The notes: generated by a model from the letters alone, not told the origin. Numbered from the stretch's first letter, positions 26,457-35,538 are shown. The stretch: 64,000 nucleotides of DNA from Streptomyces davaonensis JCM 4913 (GCF_000349325.1 NC_020504.1:2576053-2640052); one strand, 5' to 3'. A program made the numbers and translations.

Positions 26457-27271
26457 GTCTGTCCTCGGGATCTCTGGGGTGTCCAGGCGGTGCGAAGGCG
26501 GGCGACCAGATGCAGCCGGTCGGCGTCGGCCGACGTGCCGGGCAACTGGCCCTCCCGCCAAGGGGGTTCGGTGCGCGGGCCGGGCCCGTCGTGGAGTTCG
26601 AGCACGTCGAAGCCGTGCGCGGTGAGGAAGTGCCGCAGCTCCTGCGGGAACAGCAGCCGCCAGGCGGAGTGCTGTGTGGCAGGTCGCGCCCCGTCGTCCG
26701 TGGTCCATACCCGGGTACGGCGCAGGAGTTGGGCGGTGCGGTCGACGGACAGGGTGGTCGTGGACCGGTACTCGGTGCCCTCCCAGGCGAAGGCGGTCTC
26801 GACGGGCCGGTCGAGCAGGTCGGTACGGCCCAGGAAGTACGCCCCGTTGCGCAGCTCCGCGACCAGCAGCCCGCCCCAGGTCAGGGTGCGGCGGCAGGAG
26901 GCGAGGAAGCCGTCGAGCTGGGCGTTGGTGTGGCAGTACAGCAGGGCGCTGTCCAGGCAGAGGACGGCGTCGTGGGCGGCCCGGCCGAAGTCGAAGCCGT
27001 GCAGGTCGGCTTGGAGGTACGTGGGCCCGGGGTGGTGGCTTCGGGCGTGCGCGAGCATGGTCTCGGAGCGGTCGGCGCCGGTGACGGTACGGCCCGCGGC
27101 ACTGAGGTGGGCGGCGTCCCGGCCGGTGCCGCAGCCCATGTCCAGGACGCGCGGCCCGGCGCCGTGGCGGCGCAGACAGTCCTCGGCCCAGCGTCCGGCG
27201 AGCCGCTCGACGTCGGGGAAGCGGGCCTCGTACAGGGCCGGTTGGTCGGTGAGCAGGTTGCGGCCGGTCAT
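26378..27271 (-). CDS. Class I SAM-dependent methyltransferase of the metallophore-like operon
   Basis: 297 residues from ATG 27271 (ATGA overlap with the MFS gene). Motif I is VLDMGCGTGRDAAHLSAAG, then GADRSETMLAHA and CLDSALLYC. Likely N- or O-methylates the operon product or an intermediate. The catalytic domain appears to end near HLVARLR; the last about 35 residues (AWTPQRSRGQT onward) are low-complexity and coincide with the overlap into the lipoprotein gene. Placed between exporter and importer genes, it is clearly part of the operon, but its substrate is unknown. Confidence 0.85.
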   Translation of the reverse strand: MTGRNLLTDQPALYEARFPDVERLAGRWAEDCLRRHGAGPRVLDMGCGTGRDAAHLSAAGRTVTGADRSETMLAHARSHHPGPTYLQADLHGFDFGRAAHDAVLCLDSALLYCHTNAQLDGFLASCRRTLTWGGLLVAELRNGAYFLGRTDLLDRPVETAFAWEGTEYRSTTTLSVDRTAQLLRRTRVWTTDDGARPATQHSAWRLLFPQELRHFLTAHGFDVLELHDGPGPRTEPPWREGQLPGTSADADRLHLVARLRTAWTPQRSRGQTCTTNVSPACADAASSPPRPGPPPWP

Positions 27272-28464
27272 ACGAGGCTCCGCTCCACGGCAGCGCGCGG
27301 CAGCGCCCCGCGCCGGTGCAGCCGGACCATCCCGCCCGCCGAGGCGAGGCCGACAACGGCACAGCAGATCCAGGGCAGTTGCCCGCCGCTGTCCATGGCC
27401 CATCCGATGCCGGCGCTGCCTGTCGCGGCCGCGATCCCGGAGACGACGTAGAAGACACCGAAGTAGGTGCCGGTCAGCTCGGGGCGGCCGAAGCGGGGGA
27501 TGAGTTCCATGACGAACGGGGAGGCGATCATGAGGCCGAGGTACAGGAGCAGGGTGCCGAGCAGGACGGTGAGCGGGCTGTTGAACAGGGGCGGCAGGAA
27601 GGCCAGTCCCATCACCGCCAGCCCTGCCGCGATCCAACGGGAGCTGTCGCCACGGGACTTGAGGCCGCGGGTGATCCGCAGCTGAAGGGCGAGGTTGGCG
27701 ATGGTCCCGACGAGGAAGACCAGGCCCGCCGCCCCGTCCCAGCCGGTGGCCTGCCGGGCGCCCTCCGGGAGCAGCAGGTACAGCTGGTTCTCCAGGGTGA
27801 ACATGCCGACCATGGCCAGGGCGAAGGCCAGGAAGTCCCGGTTGCCGAGGACCTCGCGCCAGTCGCCGAGGACGCCGCTGCCGCTCGGCTCGGTCTTCCG
27901 CGCGGGCAGTACGAGGGCCTGCGCCACGGTGAGCACCGCGAAGATACCGGCGGCGGTCAGCGCGGAGGTCCGGAAGTCGACGAGGAGCAGGGCGCTGCCC
28001 AGCAGCGGTCCGATCAGCGCGCCGGTCGTGGCGAACACGTTGAACAGCGCGAACGCCTCCGCCTGGCGCCCGCCCGCCTCCTGGGCGAGATAGGCCCGGA
28101 CGGCCGGGTTGAACAGGGCCCCCGCGAGTCCGCTGAGCACGGACGCGGCGAGCAGCACGGCGAGCGAGTCACCGAGCGCGAACAGTCCGAACCCGACGGT
28201 CCGCAGGGCGCATCCGGCGATGATGACGCCCCGCGCGCCGAGCCGGTCGGAGGCCGAGCCGCCGATGAGGAACAGCCCCTGCTGGCTGAGGTTGCGCACC
28301 CCGAGGACCACTCCGACGACGGCCGCCGACAGGCCCAGGTCGTCGGTGAGGTGGGTGGCCAGGTAGGGGACGAGGAGGTAGAAGCCGGTGTTGACGCCGA
28401 GCTGGTTGACCAGCAACAGGCGTACGGCGAAGGGGAACCGGCGTATCTCATGCCAGGTCTTCAC
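27268..28464 (-). CDS. MFS transporter, probable exporter
   Basis: 398 residues, twelve hydrophobic segments. Motif A-like sequence GGSASDRLGARGVI between segments 2 and 3 and a long central loop. Resembles MdtH-type drug exporters, the same general class as CntE/CntE-like exporters of opine metallophores. Start ATG 28464 overlaps the epimerase end by 17 nt. In an operon containing biosynthetic enzymes and an ABC importer, it is the obvious candidate for secreting the product. Confidence 0.87.
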   Translation of the reverse strand: MKTWHEIRRFPFAVRLLLVNQLGVNTGFYLLVPYLATHLTDDLGLSAAVVGVVLGVRNLSQQGLFLIGGSASDRLGARGVIIAGCALRTVGFGLFALGDSLAVLLAASVLSGLAGALFNPAVRAYLAQEAGGRQAEAFALFNVFATTGALIGPLLGSALLLVDFRTSALTAAGIFAVLTVAQALVLPARKTEPSGSGVLGDWREVLGNRDFLAFALAMVGMFTLENQLYLLLPEGARQATGWDGAAGLVFLVGTIANLALQLRITRGLKSRGDSSRWIAAGLAVMGLAFLPPLFNSPLTVLLGTLLLYLGLMIASPFVMELIPRFGRPELTGTYFGVFYVVSGIAAATGSAGIGWAMDSGGQLPWICCAVVGLASAGGMVRLHRRGALPRAAVERSLV

Positions 28465-29488
28465 AGGTCACCCCCAGCCCCGGTCGCCCGCTCGCGCGGA
28501 CGAAGCCGTCGCCGCCTCCGATGCCGGTCCACGGGTCGTGGGCGAGCAGCAGATGGCCGTCGAGGTCGGTCCAGCGGGCCCGTTCCGCGAGGTGCACGGC
28601 GGGCGCGAGCCCGAGGCTGCTGGCGGTGAGGCAGCCGAGCATCAGTTCCGTGCCGCTGCCTTCGAGGGCGTCGGCGATCCGCAGGGCCGCGTGGACGCCG
28701 CCGCACTTGGCGAGCTTGACGTTGACGCCCTGCACCCGCCCGGCGAGGCGGCGGGCGTCGTCCAGGGCGACGGCGTCCTCGTCGGCGATGACGGGCAGCG
28801 GCGACTTCTCGGCGAGGGCGCCGAGCGCCTCGGGGTCGCCGGGGGCGAGGGGCTGTTCCACAGCCTCGACGCCGAGGTCGGCGTAGCGCGGGAGCAGGGC
28901 GGCGGCCTGGGTCGGGGTCCAGGCACCGTTGGGGTCGAGGAGCAGCCGGACGCCCGGTGCCGCGTCGCGGATGACCCGTACGCGCTCGATGTCGTCCTCG
29001 GGATCGGGGGCGCCCGCTTTGGCCTTGATGACCGCGAACCCCCTCGCGGCGAGTCGGCGGGCCTCGGCGGCGGCGCGCATCGGCGCGGTGATGCCGATGG
29101 TCCGCGCGGTGGCGGCCACGGGGGTCGCCGTGGCGCCGAGGAGACGGTGGACGGGAACCCCGGCGCGCTTGCCGACCAGGTCCAGCAGCGCGGACTCCGC
29201 GGCGGCCGTGACCGCCGCAGGAGTGTCGACATGCGCCAACTCCCCTTCCCGCAGCGCCTCCAGAGCGCTCTCCGGGTCGGCGAACCGGCTCAACTCCAGG
29301 CCGCCGAGCAGCCGCCGCAGAGTGTCGGCGTCGAGGGCGTAGTACACGCTGCTGACGGCCTCGCCGTGGCCGGACAGGCCCTCGTGCTCGACGGTCAGCC
29401 ACACGGCGTCGCGGGCGGACATGGTGGAACGGGAGATGCGCAACGGCTCGGCGAGGTGGAGCCGTACGGTGCGCAGGTGGGACTTCAC
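28448..29488 (-). CDS. Enolase-superfamily dipeptide epimerase
   Basis: 346 residues from GTG 29488 (GTGA overlap upstream). Mandelate racemase/muconate-type: catalytic K155-x-K157 (VIKAKAG), metal ligands D185 (LLLDPNGAW), E211 (AVEQPL) and D236 (IADEDAV), second catalytic K258 (VNVKLAK), and the substrate-recognition DPWTGIGGGDG near the C-terminus typical of L-Ala-D/L-Glu epimerases. All active-site residues are present. It would invert an alpha-carbon in a dipeptide. In this operon it may set stereochemistry of the ATP-grasp product rather than recycle murein peptides. Confidence 0.9.
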   Translation of the reverse strand: MKSHLRTVRLHLAEPLRISRSTMSARDAVWLTVEHEGLSGHGEAVSSVYYALDADTLRRLLGGLELSRFADPESALEALREGELAHVDTPAAVTAAAESALLDLVGKRAGVPVHRLLGATATPVAATARTIGITAPMRAAAEARRLAARGFAVIKAKAGAPDPEDDIERVRVIRDAAPGVRLLLDPNGAWTPTQAAALLPRYADLGVEAVEQPLAPGDPEALGALAEKSPLPVIADEDAVALDDARRLAGRVQGVNVKLAKCGGVHAALRIADALEGSGTELMLGCLTASSLGLAPAVHLAERARWTDLDGHLLLAHDPWTGIGGGDGFVRASGRPGLGVTCEDLA

Positions 29489-30555
29489 CGGATGCCTTTC
29501 AAGGGGTCGACGACCCGGGTGCAGCGCGCCCAGCCGGTGGCCTCGGCCGCGTACGGGTGGGGTATCTCCACGGGCCGGGTGGCCGCGCCGGCCGGGTCGA
29601 GGCCGTGGGCGGCGGCGAAGTCGTCGTCGTAGACGGTGCCGAGGTAGCGGTGCGGGCCGTCGGGGAAGACGGTGGCGACGACCGCGCCGGGGTGGACGCG
29701 AGCGGCCCAGGCGGCGACCCGGGCGGCGGCGCCGGTGCTCCAGCCGCCGCTGACGAAGCTGCCGCGGGCGAGCCGCCGGCAGCTGTCGACGGCCTCGGCG
29801 GGCCCGACCCAGTGCACCTCGTCGAAGGCGTCGTAGGCGACGTTGCGCGGGTGGATGCTGCTGCCGAGGCCGCGCATCAGGCGGGGTCCGGCGGGCTGGC
29901 CGAAGATGGTGGAGCGGGTGGCGTCGACGCCGATGAGCCTGAGGTGGGGCCAGTGGCGGCGCAGGGGGCCGATCAGGCCCGCGCTGTGCCCTCCGGTGCC
30001 GACGCTGCACACCAGGATGTCCAGATGGTCGAGCTGGGTACCGAGTTCGGCGGCGAGGGAGGCGTACCCGGCGGTGTTGTCGGGGTTGTTGTACTGGTCC
30101 GGCCAGTAGGCGCCGGGGAGTTCGGCGAGCAGCTCACGCAGCCGGGCGAGCCGTGCGGCCTGCCAGCCGCCCTGTGCGGCGGGGCGGTCGGCGAGTTCCA
30201 GGCGGACGCCGTGGGCGCGCAGCAACTGGCGCATGGACGGCTCCAGTTCACTGTCGCCGACCAGCACGATCGGATGCCCGAGCGCCTGCCCGGCGAAGGC
30301 GAGCCCGATGCCGAGGGTGCCGGAGGTGGACTCCACCACGGGAGCGCCGGGCACCAGTTCACCGCGCTCCCGGGCACCGAGCAGCATCGACACCGCGGCC
30401 CGCGCCTTCATACCGCCCGCGGCGAGCCCTTCCAGCTTGGCCCAGAACCCGGGGTGGGCGCCCGGCAGCCCGGTGGTGATCCGCACGACGGGCGTACGGC
30501 CGACCAGATCGAGCAACTCCCGCCGCGCGGCGGGTCGTACGGCGGTCGCGGTCAT
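29485..30555 (-). CDS. PLP-dependent cysteine-synthase-family enzyme (fold type II)
   Basis: 356 residues from ATG 30555 (ATGA). PLP-binding Lys K50 in GGMKAR, substrate loop STSGT (76-80), phosphate-binding GTGGH (186-190, usual GTGGT). These are CysK/SbnA features, but SVKDR is altered to GMKAR and the protein is about 40 residues longer than CysK. Family members condense an activated Ser/Cys with amines or amino acids (for example SbnA in staphyloferrin B). No SbnB-like dehydrogenase is in the operon, so diaminopropionate formation is not assured. Confidence 0.87.
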   Translation of the reverse strand: MTATAVRPAARRELLDLVGRTPVVRITTGLPGAHPGFWAKLEGLAAGGMKARAAVSMLLGARERGELVPGAPVVESTSGTLGIGLAFAGQALGHPIVLVGDSELEPSMRQLLRAHGVRLELADRPAAQGGWQAARLARLRELLAELPGAYWPDQYNNPDNTAGYASLAAELGTQLDHLDILVCSVGTGGHSAGLIGPLRRHWPHLRLIGVDATRSTIFGQPAGPRLMRGLGSSIHPRNVAYDAFDEVHWVGPAEAVDSCRRLARGSFVSGGWSTGAAARVAAWAARVHPGAVVATVFPDGPHRYLGTVYDDDFAAAHGLDPAGAATRPVEIPHPYAAEATGWARCTRVVDPLKGIR

Positions 30556-31364
30556 CGTCGGCCTCCGTCGCAGCGGTACCGGTGGACCACGCCGGGTCCG
30601 CCGTCGAGCCAGAAGAAGGGGTACGGTTCCGCGCACACCGCGCTCACCCCGTGCCCGAGGAACCGGGGCAGCACCGCGCTGCCGGTCTGCGCGAACATGA
30701 CCAGCTTCTTGCCGTGCCGCAGCGCGTGCTCCCGCAGCGGCTCGAAGGTGCCGTTGCCCAGCGTCATCCCGGAGACCAGCAGCGCGTCACAGGCGTCGGC
30801 GGCGCCGAGCGCGTCCCGGGTGACCTCCTCGCCCCATTCGGTCCTGCCGCCCTTCAGATCGCACGGGACATAGTCGAGGCCGCGCGAACGCAGCTCCGCC
30901 AGCAGGGAGTTGACGACGCCGACGACGAGCACCGTGGCCCCGGCGGGCAGGTCGAGCAGCTCGACGACGGCCCGTGCGCGGGCCCGGGACTTCACCAGCG
31001 ACGAGCCGGTCGGCAGCGGGACGCTCTCGGCGCCGCTCGCCCGGGTGTGCGGGGCGGTGTGCATCAGGTAGGCGTCGAGCGCGGCCACCCGCACCGGCTC
31101 CAGCGGATGCTCCAGCAGCCGGGCGAGGTCGGCGCCGACACAGTCGTCGAGGGCGCTGTCGGGCAGCGCGCCGGGTTCGACGGCGCAGGAGCCGACGGCC
31201 TCGGCGAGGCGCAGGCTGAGCACCTCGTTGCGGTAGCCGGTGCCCCGCCCGTCGTGCCGTGCGGCCTGCCGGGTGGTGAAGGCGACAGCGATCCGCAGCG
31301 CCGCCGGATCGGGCCCGAGGGCGCCCTCCCGGACCTGGTCGAGGAGTTGGGCGTACGACGTCAT
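30552..31364 (-). CDS. DUF4213/DUF364 (putative heavy-metal-chelation) protein
   Basis: 270 residues from ATG 31364 (ATGA with the ATP-grasp gene). N-terminal enolase-N-like region, then Rossmann-like half with SLVKSRARARAVVELLD, TVLVVGVVNSLL, DALLVSGMTLGNGTFEPL and the Tyr/Trp-rich end. The C-terminal half matches PF04016, named for its association with metal chelation. Biochemical activity is unknown in the family. Its company (ligase, PLP enzyme, transporters, Fur-like box) supports a metal-related role. Confidence 0.83.
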   Translation of the reverse strand: MTSYAQLLDQVREGALGPDPAALRIAVAFTTRQAARHDGRGTGYRNEVLSLRLAEAVGSCAVEPGALPDSALDDCVGADLARLLEHPLEPVRVAALDAYLMHTAPHTRASGAESVPLPTGSSLVKSRARARAVVELLDLPAGATVLVVGVVNSLLAELRSRGLDYVPCDLKGGRTEWGEEVTRDALGAADACDALLVSGMTLGNGTFEPLREHALRHGKKLVMFAQTGSAVLPRFLGHGVSAVCAEPYPFFWLDGGPGVVHRYRCDGGRR

Positions 31365-32617
31365 CGGACGACCAGCTCCGCCCGCAGCCCGGCCAGCAGC
31401 CCTTCGACCCGGTCCCGCGCGCCGAGCCCGCCGGGGTCGCCCGCCATGACATGGCCGAGGTATTCGTTGTTGCTGCCCGCCGCCTTCACGGCCCGGCCGG
31501 GCTCGGCGAGCTGGACCTCCAGCACGCCTTCCGCCGCGGCGGCTTCGCGGCCGTCCAGCGCTTCGAGGGTGCCGTCCCGCTCCGGTACGAGGAAGCCGAT
31601 GGCGGCGCTGCGCAGTCCGGTGTCGGCGGGCCGCAGGTCGGGGGCGTTGCCGAGGGCGACGTCCACACAGGCGGCGGCGAGGTCGATGCCGGTGACATGG
31701 CGGACCAGTTCGGTGATGCGGTTGCCGGCGGGCCGGGGGTTGACCTCGACGACGCGTGGTCCGGCGGTGGTGAGCTTGATCTCGGTGTGCGCGACGACTC
31801 CGTCGGTCAGGCCGAGCGCCCGGAGCGCGTCCACCGCGGTCCGCCGTACCGCTTCGGTGTCGGCGGGGGTGAGCGCGGCGGGGAACATATGGCCGGTCTC
31901 GATGAAGGCGGGCGCGCCGCCGACGCTCTTGTCGGTGACTCCGACGACGTGCACGGCACCGCCGTGGGAGACGGTCTCGACGCTGACCTCGGGGCCGCCG
32001 AGCAGCTCTTCGAGGAGGACGAGGGGGACTCGTTCCTGCCCACGCGCGTTGACCGGGAAGCCGTGCAGCGCGCGTACGGCCTCGGCGAGCTGTGTCTCGT
32101 CGTCGACCCGCCGCACATACATCCCCGCGCACAGGTCGACCGGCTTGACGACCAGCGGGTAGCCGATCTCCCGGGCGGCGCGGGCGAGTTCGGGCCACTC
32201 CTCGTGGACGGCGAAGCGCGGCTGGGGCAGTCCGGCGGCGGCGAGGGCCCGGCGGGTGGCGTCCTTGCGGCAGGCGGCCGCGACCGCCTCGGGGCCCGGG
32301 CCCGGCAGTCCCAGCCGTCCGGCGAGCCGGGCGGCCGTGGGGAGGTAGTAGTCGCAGGACGTGACCACCCCGTCGAAGCCCAGCACACCGTGCAGTCGCT
32401 CGACCTCGGTCGGCAGGGCCTCGGTGTCATTGGTGTCGGTGGTGATCACATGGCGGGCGCCGAGCAGCGGGTGCGCGGTCCCCTCGGGCGCCGAGCGCAG
32501 GTAGTGGTGCAAGTCCCGGGTGAGGAACGTGAACTCGTGCCCGCCCTCCCGGATCGCGCGCGGCAGCAGCCTGCTCATCGAGCCGACCCAGCTCTCGACC
32601 ACCAGCAGATGACCCAC
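31361..32617 (-). CDS. ATP-grasp carboxylate-amine ligase, first gene of the metallophore-like operon
   Basis: 418 residues from GTG 32617, preceded by GGGGAG. ATP-grasp domain about 110-310: CRKDATRRALAAAGLPQP, lysine in YPLVVKPVD, VVEVNPRPAGNRIT (metal/ATP site). L-amino-acid ligase-like, related to enzymes that join two amino acids or an amino acid and another carboxylate. It would make the peptide-like bond of the product. Nearest upstream feature is the Fur/Zur-like palindrome 55 nt away. Downstream gene overlaps by 4 nt. Confidence 0.88.
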   Translation of the reverse strand: MGHLLVVESWVGSMSRLLPRAIREGGHEFTFLTRDLHHYLRSAPEGTAHPLLGARHVITTDTNDTEALPTEVERLHGVLGFDGVVTSCDYYLPTAARLAGRLGLPGPGPEAVAAACRKDATRRALAAAGLPQPRFAVHEEWPELARAAREIGYPLVVKPVDLCAGMYVRRVDDETQLAEAVRALHGFPVNARGQERVPLVLLEELLGGPEVSVETVSHGGAVHVVGVTDKSVGGAPAFIETGHMFPAALTPADTEAVRRTAVDALRALGLTDGVVAHTEIKLTTAGPRVVEVNPRPAGNRITELVRHVTGIDLAAACVDVALGNAPDLRPADTGLRSAAIGFLVPERDGTLEALDGREAAAAEGVLEVQLAEPGRAVKAAGSNNEYLGHVMAGDPGGLGARDRVEGLLAGLRAELVVR

Positions 32618-32671
32618 AACTCCCCTTTTCGCAGTGCGTAGTGCGGACGGACGCGGCTCGCACACGTTAAC

Positions 32672-32692
32672 TGATAATGAATCCCATTGTCA
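32672..32692. promoter_or_regulatory. Fur/Zur-like operator
   Basis: 21-bp imperfect palindrome: TGATAATG, 5-nt spacer AATCC, CATTGTCA (one mismatch between the 8-nt arms). It is strikingly AT-rich against its surroundings. It sits in the divergent gap, 55 nt upstream of the ATP-grasp start and 120 nt before the DUF4142 gene. Arm sequence resembles actinobacterial Zur boxes more than the DmdR/IdeR iron box. Which Fur-family protein binds is unknown. Confidence 0.6.
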
Positions 32693-32811
32693 TCTAGGGG
32701 GTGTGATGCAGGACACGGGGGATGGGTGGGAAGTTTTTCCCGCTCCGATGATTGTTTCGACGGGCGCGCCCGTATCTCCTGTTGTCCGAGCCGTTTGCCT
32801 CAGGAGGTCCG

Positions 32812-33564
32812 ATGCGCTTGTCGCGCAGCACGGCGGGAACCGTCTTCGTCGGCGGCGCCCTGGTGCTCACCCTCTCCGCACTCGCCTACCCGGCGCTGCT
32901 CGGAGTGGAGAAAACCTCGTCCGACACGTCCCGCATCATCGCCAACACCCGCTACGGGCCGTTGACCGAGGCGGACCGTGACTTCGTGGTGAAGGTGCGC
33001 GCGGCCGGACTGTGGGAGTACCCGCTCGGCGAGATGGCGATGGAGCGCGGCACCACCGCGGCGATGAAGGAGGCGGGCGCGCATCTCATCGTCGGCCACT
33101 CGGGCCTCGACGAGCTGTGCCGCAAGATCGCGCCCGAGCTCGGGATCACCCTGCCCAACCAGGCGAGCCCCCAGCAGCAGCAGTTCGTGGCGACCGTGGA
33201 CTCCAAGAGCGGCAGGGAGTTCGACTCCACCGCGGTGACCATCATGCGCGTGACCCACGGCCAGATCTTCCCGACCGTCGCCAAGATCCGCGCCAGCACC
33301 CAGAACACGCTGGTGCGGCAGCTCGCCGACCTGGCCAACGACACCGTCCTGGACCACATCACCGTGCTGGAGAAGACCGGTCTGGTCAATCAGGAGCAGG
33401 TCAACTTCCAGCAGACCACGCCGCCGAAGCTGCCCAACGACCAGCTCACCCCGCCTCCGCCGCAGCCCGGCGCCCCGGTCCTCGTCCTCAAGCCCCGGCC
33501 GGACCTGAACATCAACACCGCGTCGCCCAAGCCGAATCCGAGCCCGAGCGGCACGATCGGCTGA
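32812..33564 (+). CDS. Exported DUF4142-family protein
   Basis: 250 residues from ATG 32812 with a perfect AGGAGG 5 nt upstream. N-terminal signal (RLSRSTAGTVFVGGALVLTLSA), DUF4142 ferritin-like helical region about 45-190 (LTEADRDFVVKVRAAGLWEY, GHSGLDELCRKIAPELGI), and a Pro-rich tail. DUF4142 proteins are exported four-helix proteins of unknown role. The Fur/Zur-like site upstream could also control this gene. Confidence 0.85.
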   Translation: MRLSRSTAGTVFVGGALVLTLSALAYPALLGVEKTSSDTSRIIANTRYGPLTEADRDFVVKVRAAGLWEYPLGEMAMERGTTAAMKEAGAHLIVGHSGLDELCRKIAPELGITLPNQASPQQQQFVATVDSKSGREFDSTAVTIMRVTHGQIFPTVAKIRASTQNTLVRQLADLANDTVLDHITVLEKTGLVNQEQVNFQQTTPPKLPNDQLTPPPPQPGAPVLVLKPRPDLNINTASPKPNPSPSGTIG

Positions 33565-33571
33565 GCGCGAC

Positions 33572-34633
33572 TCACAGAGGTTTCGCCGGCCAGTCCAGCA
33601 GCCGGGCGCCGATCACCGCGGTCTGGAGGGTGTACCGCTGGACCGGGTCGGCCGGGTCGGCGCCGGTGAGCTGGCGGACCCGGTCGAGGCGGTAGGTCAG
33701 CGCACGGACGCTGAGCGACAGCCGGCGGGCCGCCTCCGCGGCCACGCAGCCGGAGTCGAAGTAGGCGGTGAGCGTGTCCAGCAGCGGCCGGGCGCCGCCG
33801 CGGGCCCGGCCCAGCGGGCCGAGGACAGTGGCCACCAGGTCGGCCATGGCCTGCCGGTCCCGGGTGAGCACGGGGTAGACCAGCAGCTCGGAGGCGTGCA
33901 GCACCGGCTCCGTCAGCTCCAGGCGCTCGGCGAGGTCCAGCGCGTTCAGCGCCTCCTCGTAGGACTGCACGACGCCGAGCGGGCCGGGGTGCGCGCGGCC
34001 GACCGCCACCTGACCGCCGTCGGTGGCGGCGTGGGCGTGCTTGGCGAAGTGGGCGAGCACCTCGCCCTGATCGCCGGGGGCGATGCAGACCAGCCGTCCG
34101 TCCTTGGTGGTGAGCAGGATGCTGCGGTCCCCGAACCGGGCGATCAGCGCCCGCTCCACCTCGCGCGGGACGGGGTCGCCGTCGTCGTAGGCGGTCCGGC
34201 CGCGGGCCACCGCGACGGCGTGCGCGTGCGAGAGGCGCAGCCCGTACCGCTCCGCGCGCTGCGCCAGCAGGCCCAGGTCGCTGCGGCCGTACAGCAGATC
34301 GTCGATGAACTCCCGGCGGGCGGCCTCCTCCTGCCGTACGGCGTCCCGCTGGGCGCGCTCGTACCCCTCGGCGAAGGCGTCGACCGCCTGTGCGGTCGCG
34401 GCCAGCACGGCGTCCACGGAGACTCCGGTGCCGGTGGGCCAGTGGGTGCGAGTCTCGGCCAGGTGCGCGGCGACGAGGGCCCTGAGCCCGAGCCCGGCCT
34501 CGGCGGCCCGCTCGCCCAGGGACCGGCGGGAGTCCCGCTCCGCGCGGGTGAGGCGGCGGCCGGTGGCGGAGGCGTCGGCGAGGATGCCGGAGTAGCCCGC
34601 GAGGTACTCCTCGAATCCGTCCGGCCCCGCCAT
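33572..34633 (-). CDS. PucR-family transcriptional regulator
   Basis: 353 residues. N-terminal about 110 residues are a RsbRD-like helical region, followed by a GGDEF-like degenerate middle and the C-terminal PucR helix-turn-helix (LLDTLTAYFDSGCVAAEAARRLSLSVRALTYRLDRV, split across about 290-335). The family regulates diverse catabolic and morphological genes. Effector unknown. No obvious operon partner; it is convergent with DUF4142. Confidence 0.87.
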   Translation of the reverse strand: MAGPDGFEEYLAGYSGILADASATGRRLTRAERDSRRSLGERAAEAGLGLRALVAAHLAETRTHWPTGTGVSVDAVLAATAQAVDAFAEGYERAQRDAVRQEEAARREFIDDLLYGRSDLGLLAQRAERYGLRLSHAHAVAVARGRTAYDDGDPVPREVERALIARFGDRSILLTTKDGRLVCIAPGDQGEVLAHFAKHAHAATDGGQVAVGRAHPGPLGVVQSYEEALNALDLAERLELTEPVLHASELLVYPVLTRDRQAMADLVATVLGPLGRARGGARPLLDTLTAYFDSGCVAAEAARRLSLSVRALTYRLDRVRQLTGADPADPVQRYTLQTAVIGARLLDWPAKPL

Positions 34634-34763
34634 GCCCGCTCCCCGCCCCTTGTCACGACGCTGTGCAGCGGCGTGTGCTTACGTCGTTTTCTGACGTCTT
34701 TCTATCGCATGGCGCGCGCGGAGGGTACGGGAAGGACGGGGCCGGTGGCGGAGTGCGCCGAGG

Positions 34764-35345
34764 TCAGCCGGTCTTCCAGCCGTTGCGGGTGTCGATCCGC
34801 TCCCATTCGACGGCCCACTGCGCGAGACGTCGGCGCTCCATCAGCTGCCGGACGACCCAGACCGTGCCGAGGACGGTCCCGGCGGCGCACATCGCGGCCA
34901 GGGTGCCGCCCGAGACGGCGTGCAGGGTGATCTCGCCGGCACTCAACGGCTCGGCCGTGATCTGGTCGCGGCCGTCGGTCCAGACCCGGATCGTGGCCCC
35001 GGCCTTGGTCTTCGGCGCGACGCGCGCGTCGTCGGTGTGGGTCTGTCCGTCGGGGCCGGTCCAGCGCACCTTGGCCCACACCCGGTAGTCGGCCGGCACC
35101 CGGGCGGGCGTCTTGCCGTCCGTGTCGTCCACCAGCACCGCCGTCACCTGGCGGCTCCGGGTGCGCTGCTCCTCGGCGGCCCGCTCCACCGCGCCGACCG
35201 CGACCAGGCCCGCCACGACCCCGCCCACCAGGGCGAGCACCCATCCGGCGAGCACCACCCAGGCCTCGACGAGATCGCAGCGCCGCCTCAGCGGGCTGCG
35301 CCGCCACCGCCACATCCGTACGTGTTCGGACCGCGCTTCAGCCAT
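34764..35345 (-). CDS. Rv1733c-family integral membrane protein
   Basis: 193 residues from ATG 35345. Characteristic start WRWRRSPLRRRCDLVEAWVVL, membrane segment about 24-50, an extracytoplasmic beta-rich domain (VLVDDTDGKTP, YRVWAKVRWTGPDGQTHTDDAR) and a second membrane segment about 145-165 with a basic C-terminus. Actinobacterial family of unknown function, named from a mycobacterial dormancy antigen. Confidence 0.87.
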   Translation of the reverse strand: MAEARSEHVRMWRWRRSPLRRRCDLVEAWVVLAGWVLALVGGVVAGLVAVGAVERAAEEQRTRSRQVTAVLVDDTDGKTPARVPADYRVWAKVRWTGPDGQTHTDDARVAPKTKAGATIRVWTDGRDQITAEPLSAGEITLHAVSGGTLAAMCAAGTVLGTVWVVRQLMERRRLAQWAVEWERIDTRNGWKTG

Positions 35346-35538
35346 CAGCCGACACCCCCTGGAGAGCACCGACAGCACAGTCCCAGTGTGCTCCTGTCCT
35401 CCGGATGTCGCCCTCGTCGCGCTCCCGACCGTCTTCGTCAACGCTTGAACCGATGTGGCCGAAAATCGACTGTCCTGGGGACGCGTACTGTCCAAGCGGC
35501 GTGCGGTGAAAGTCAGTTCGCCTAAGTTGGGCACCACC

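Noticed and set aside
25131-27503. 790-codon plus-strand ORF opposite the lipoprotein and methyltransferase
   Set aside because: Crosses two real minus-strand genes and has no recognisable motif; a long open antisense frame is normal at this GC content.
32641-32811. DmdR/IdeR iron box
   Set aside because: No TTAGGTTAGGCTAACCTAA-like sequence; the palindrome here has Fur/Zur-type arms.
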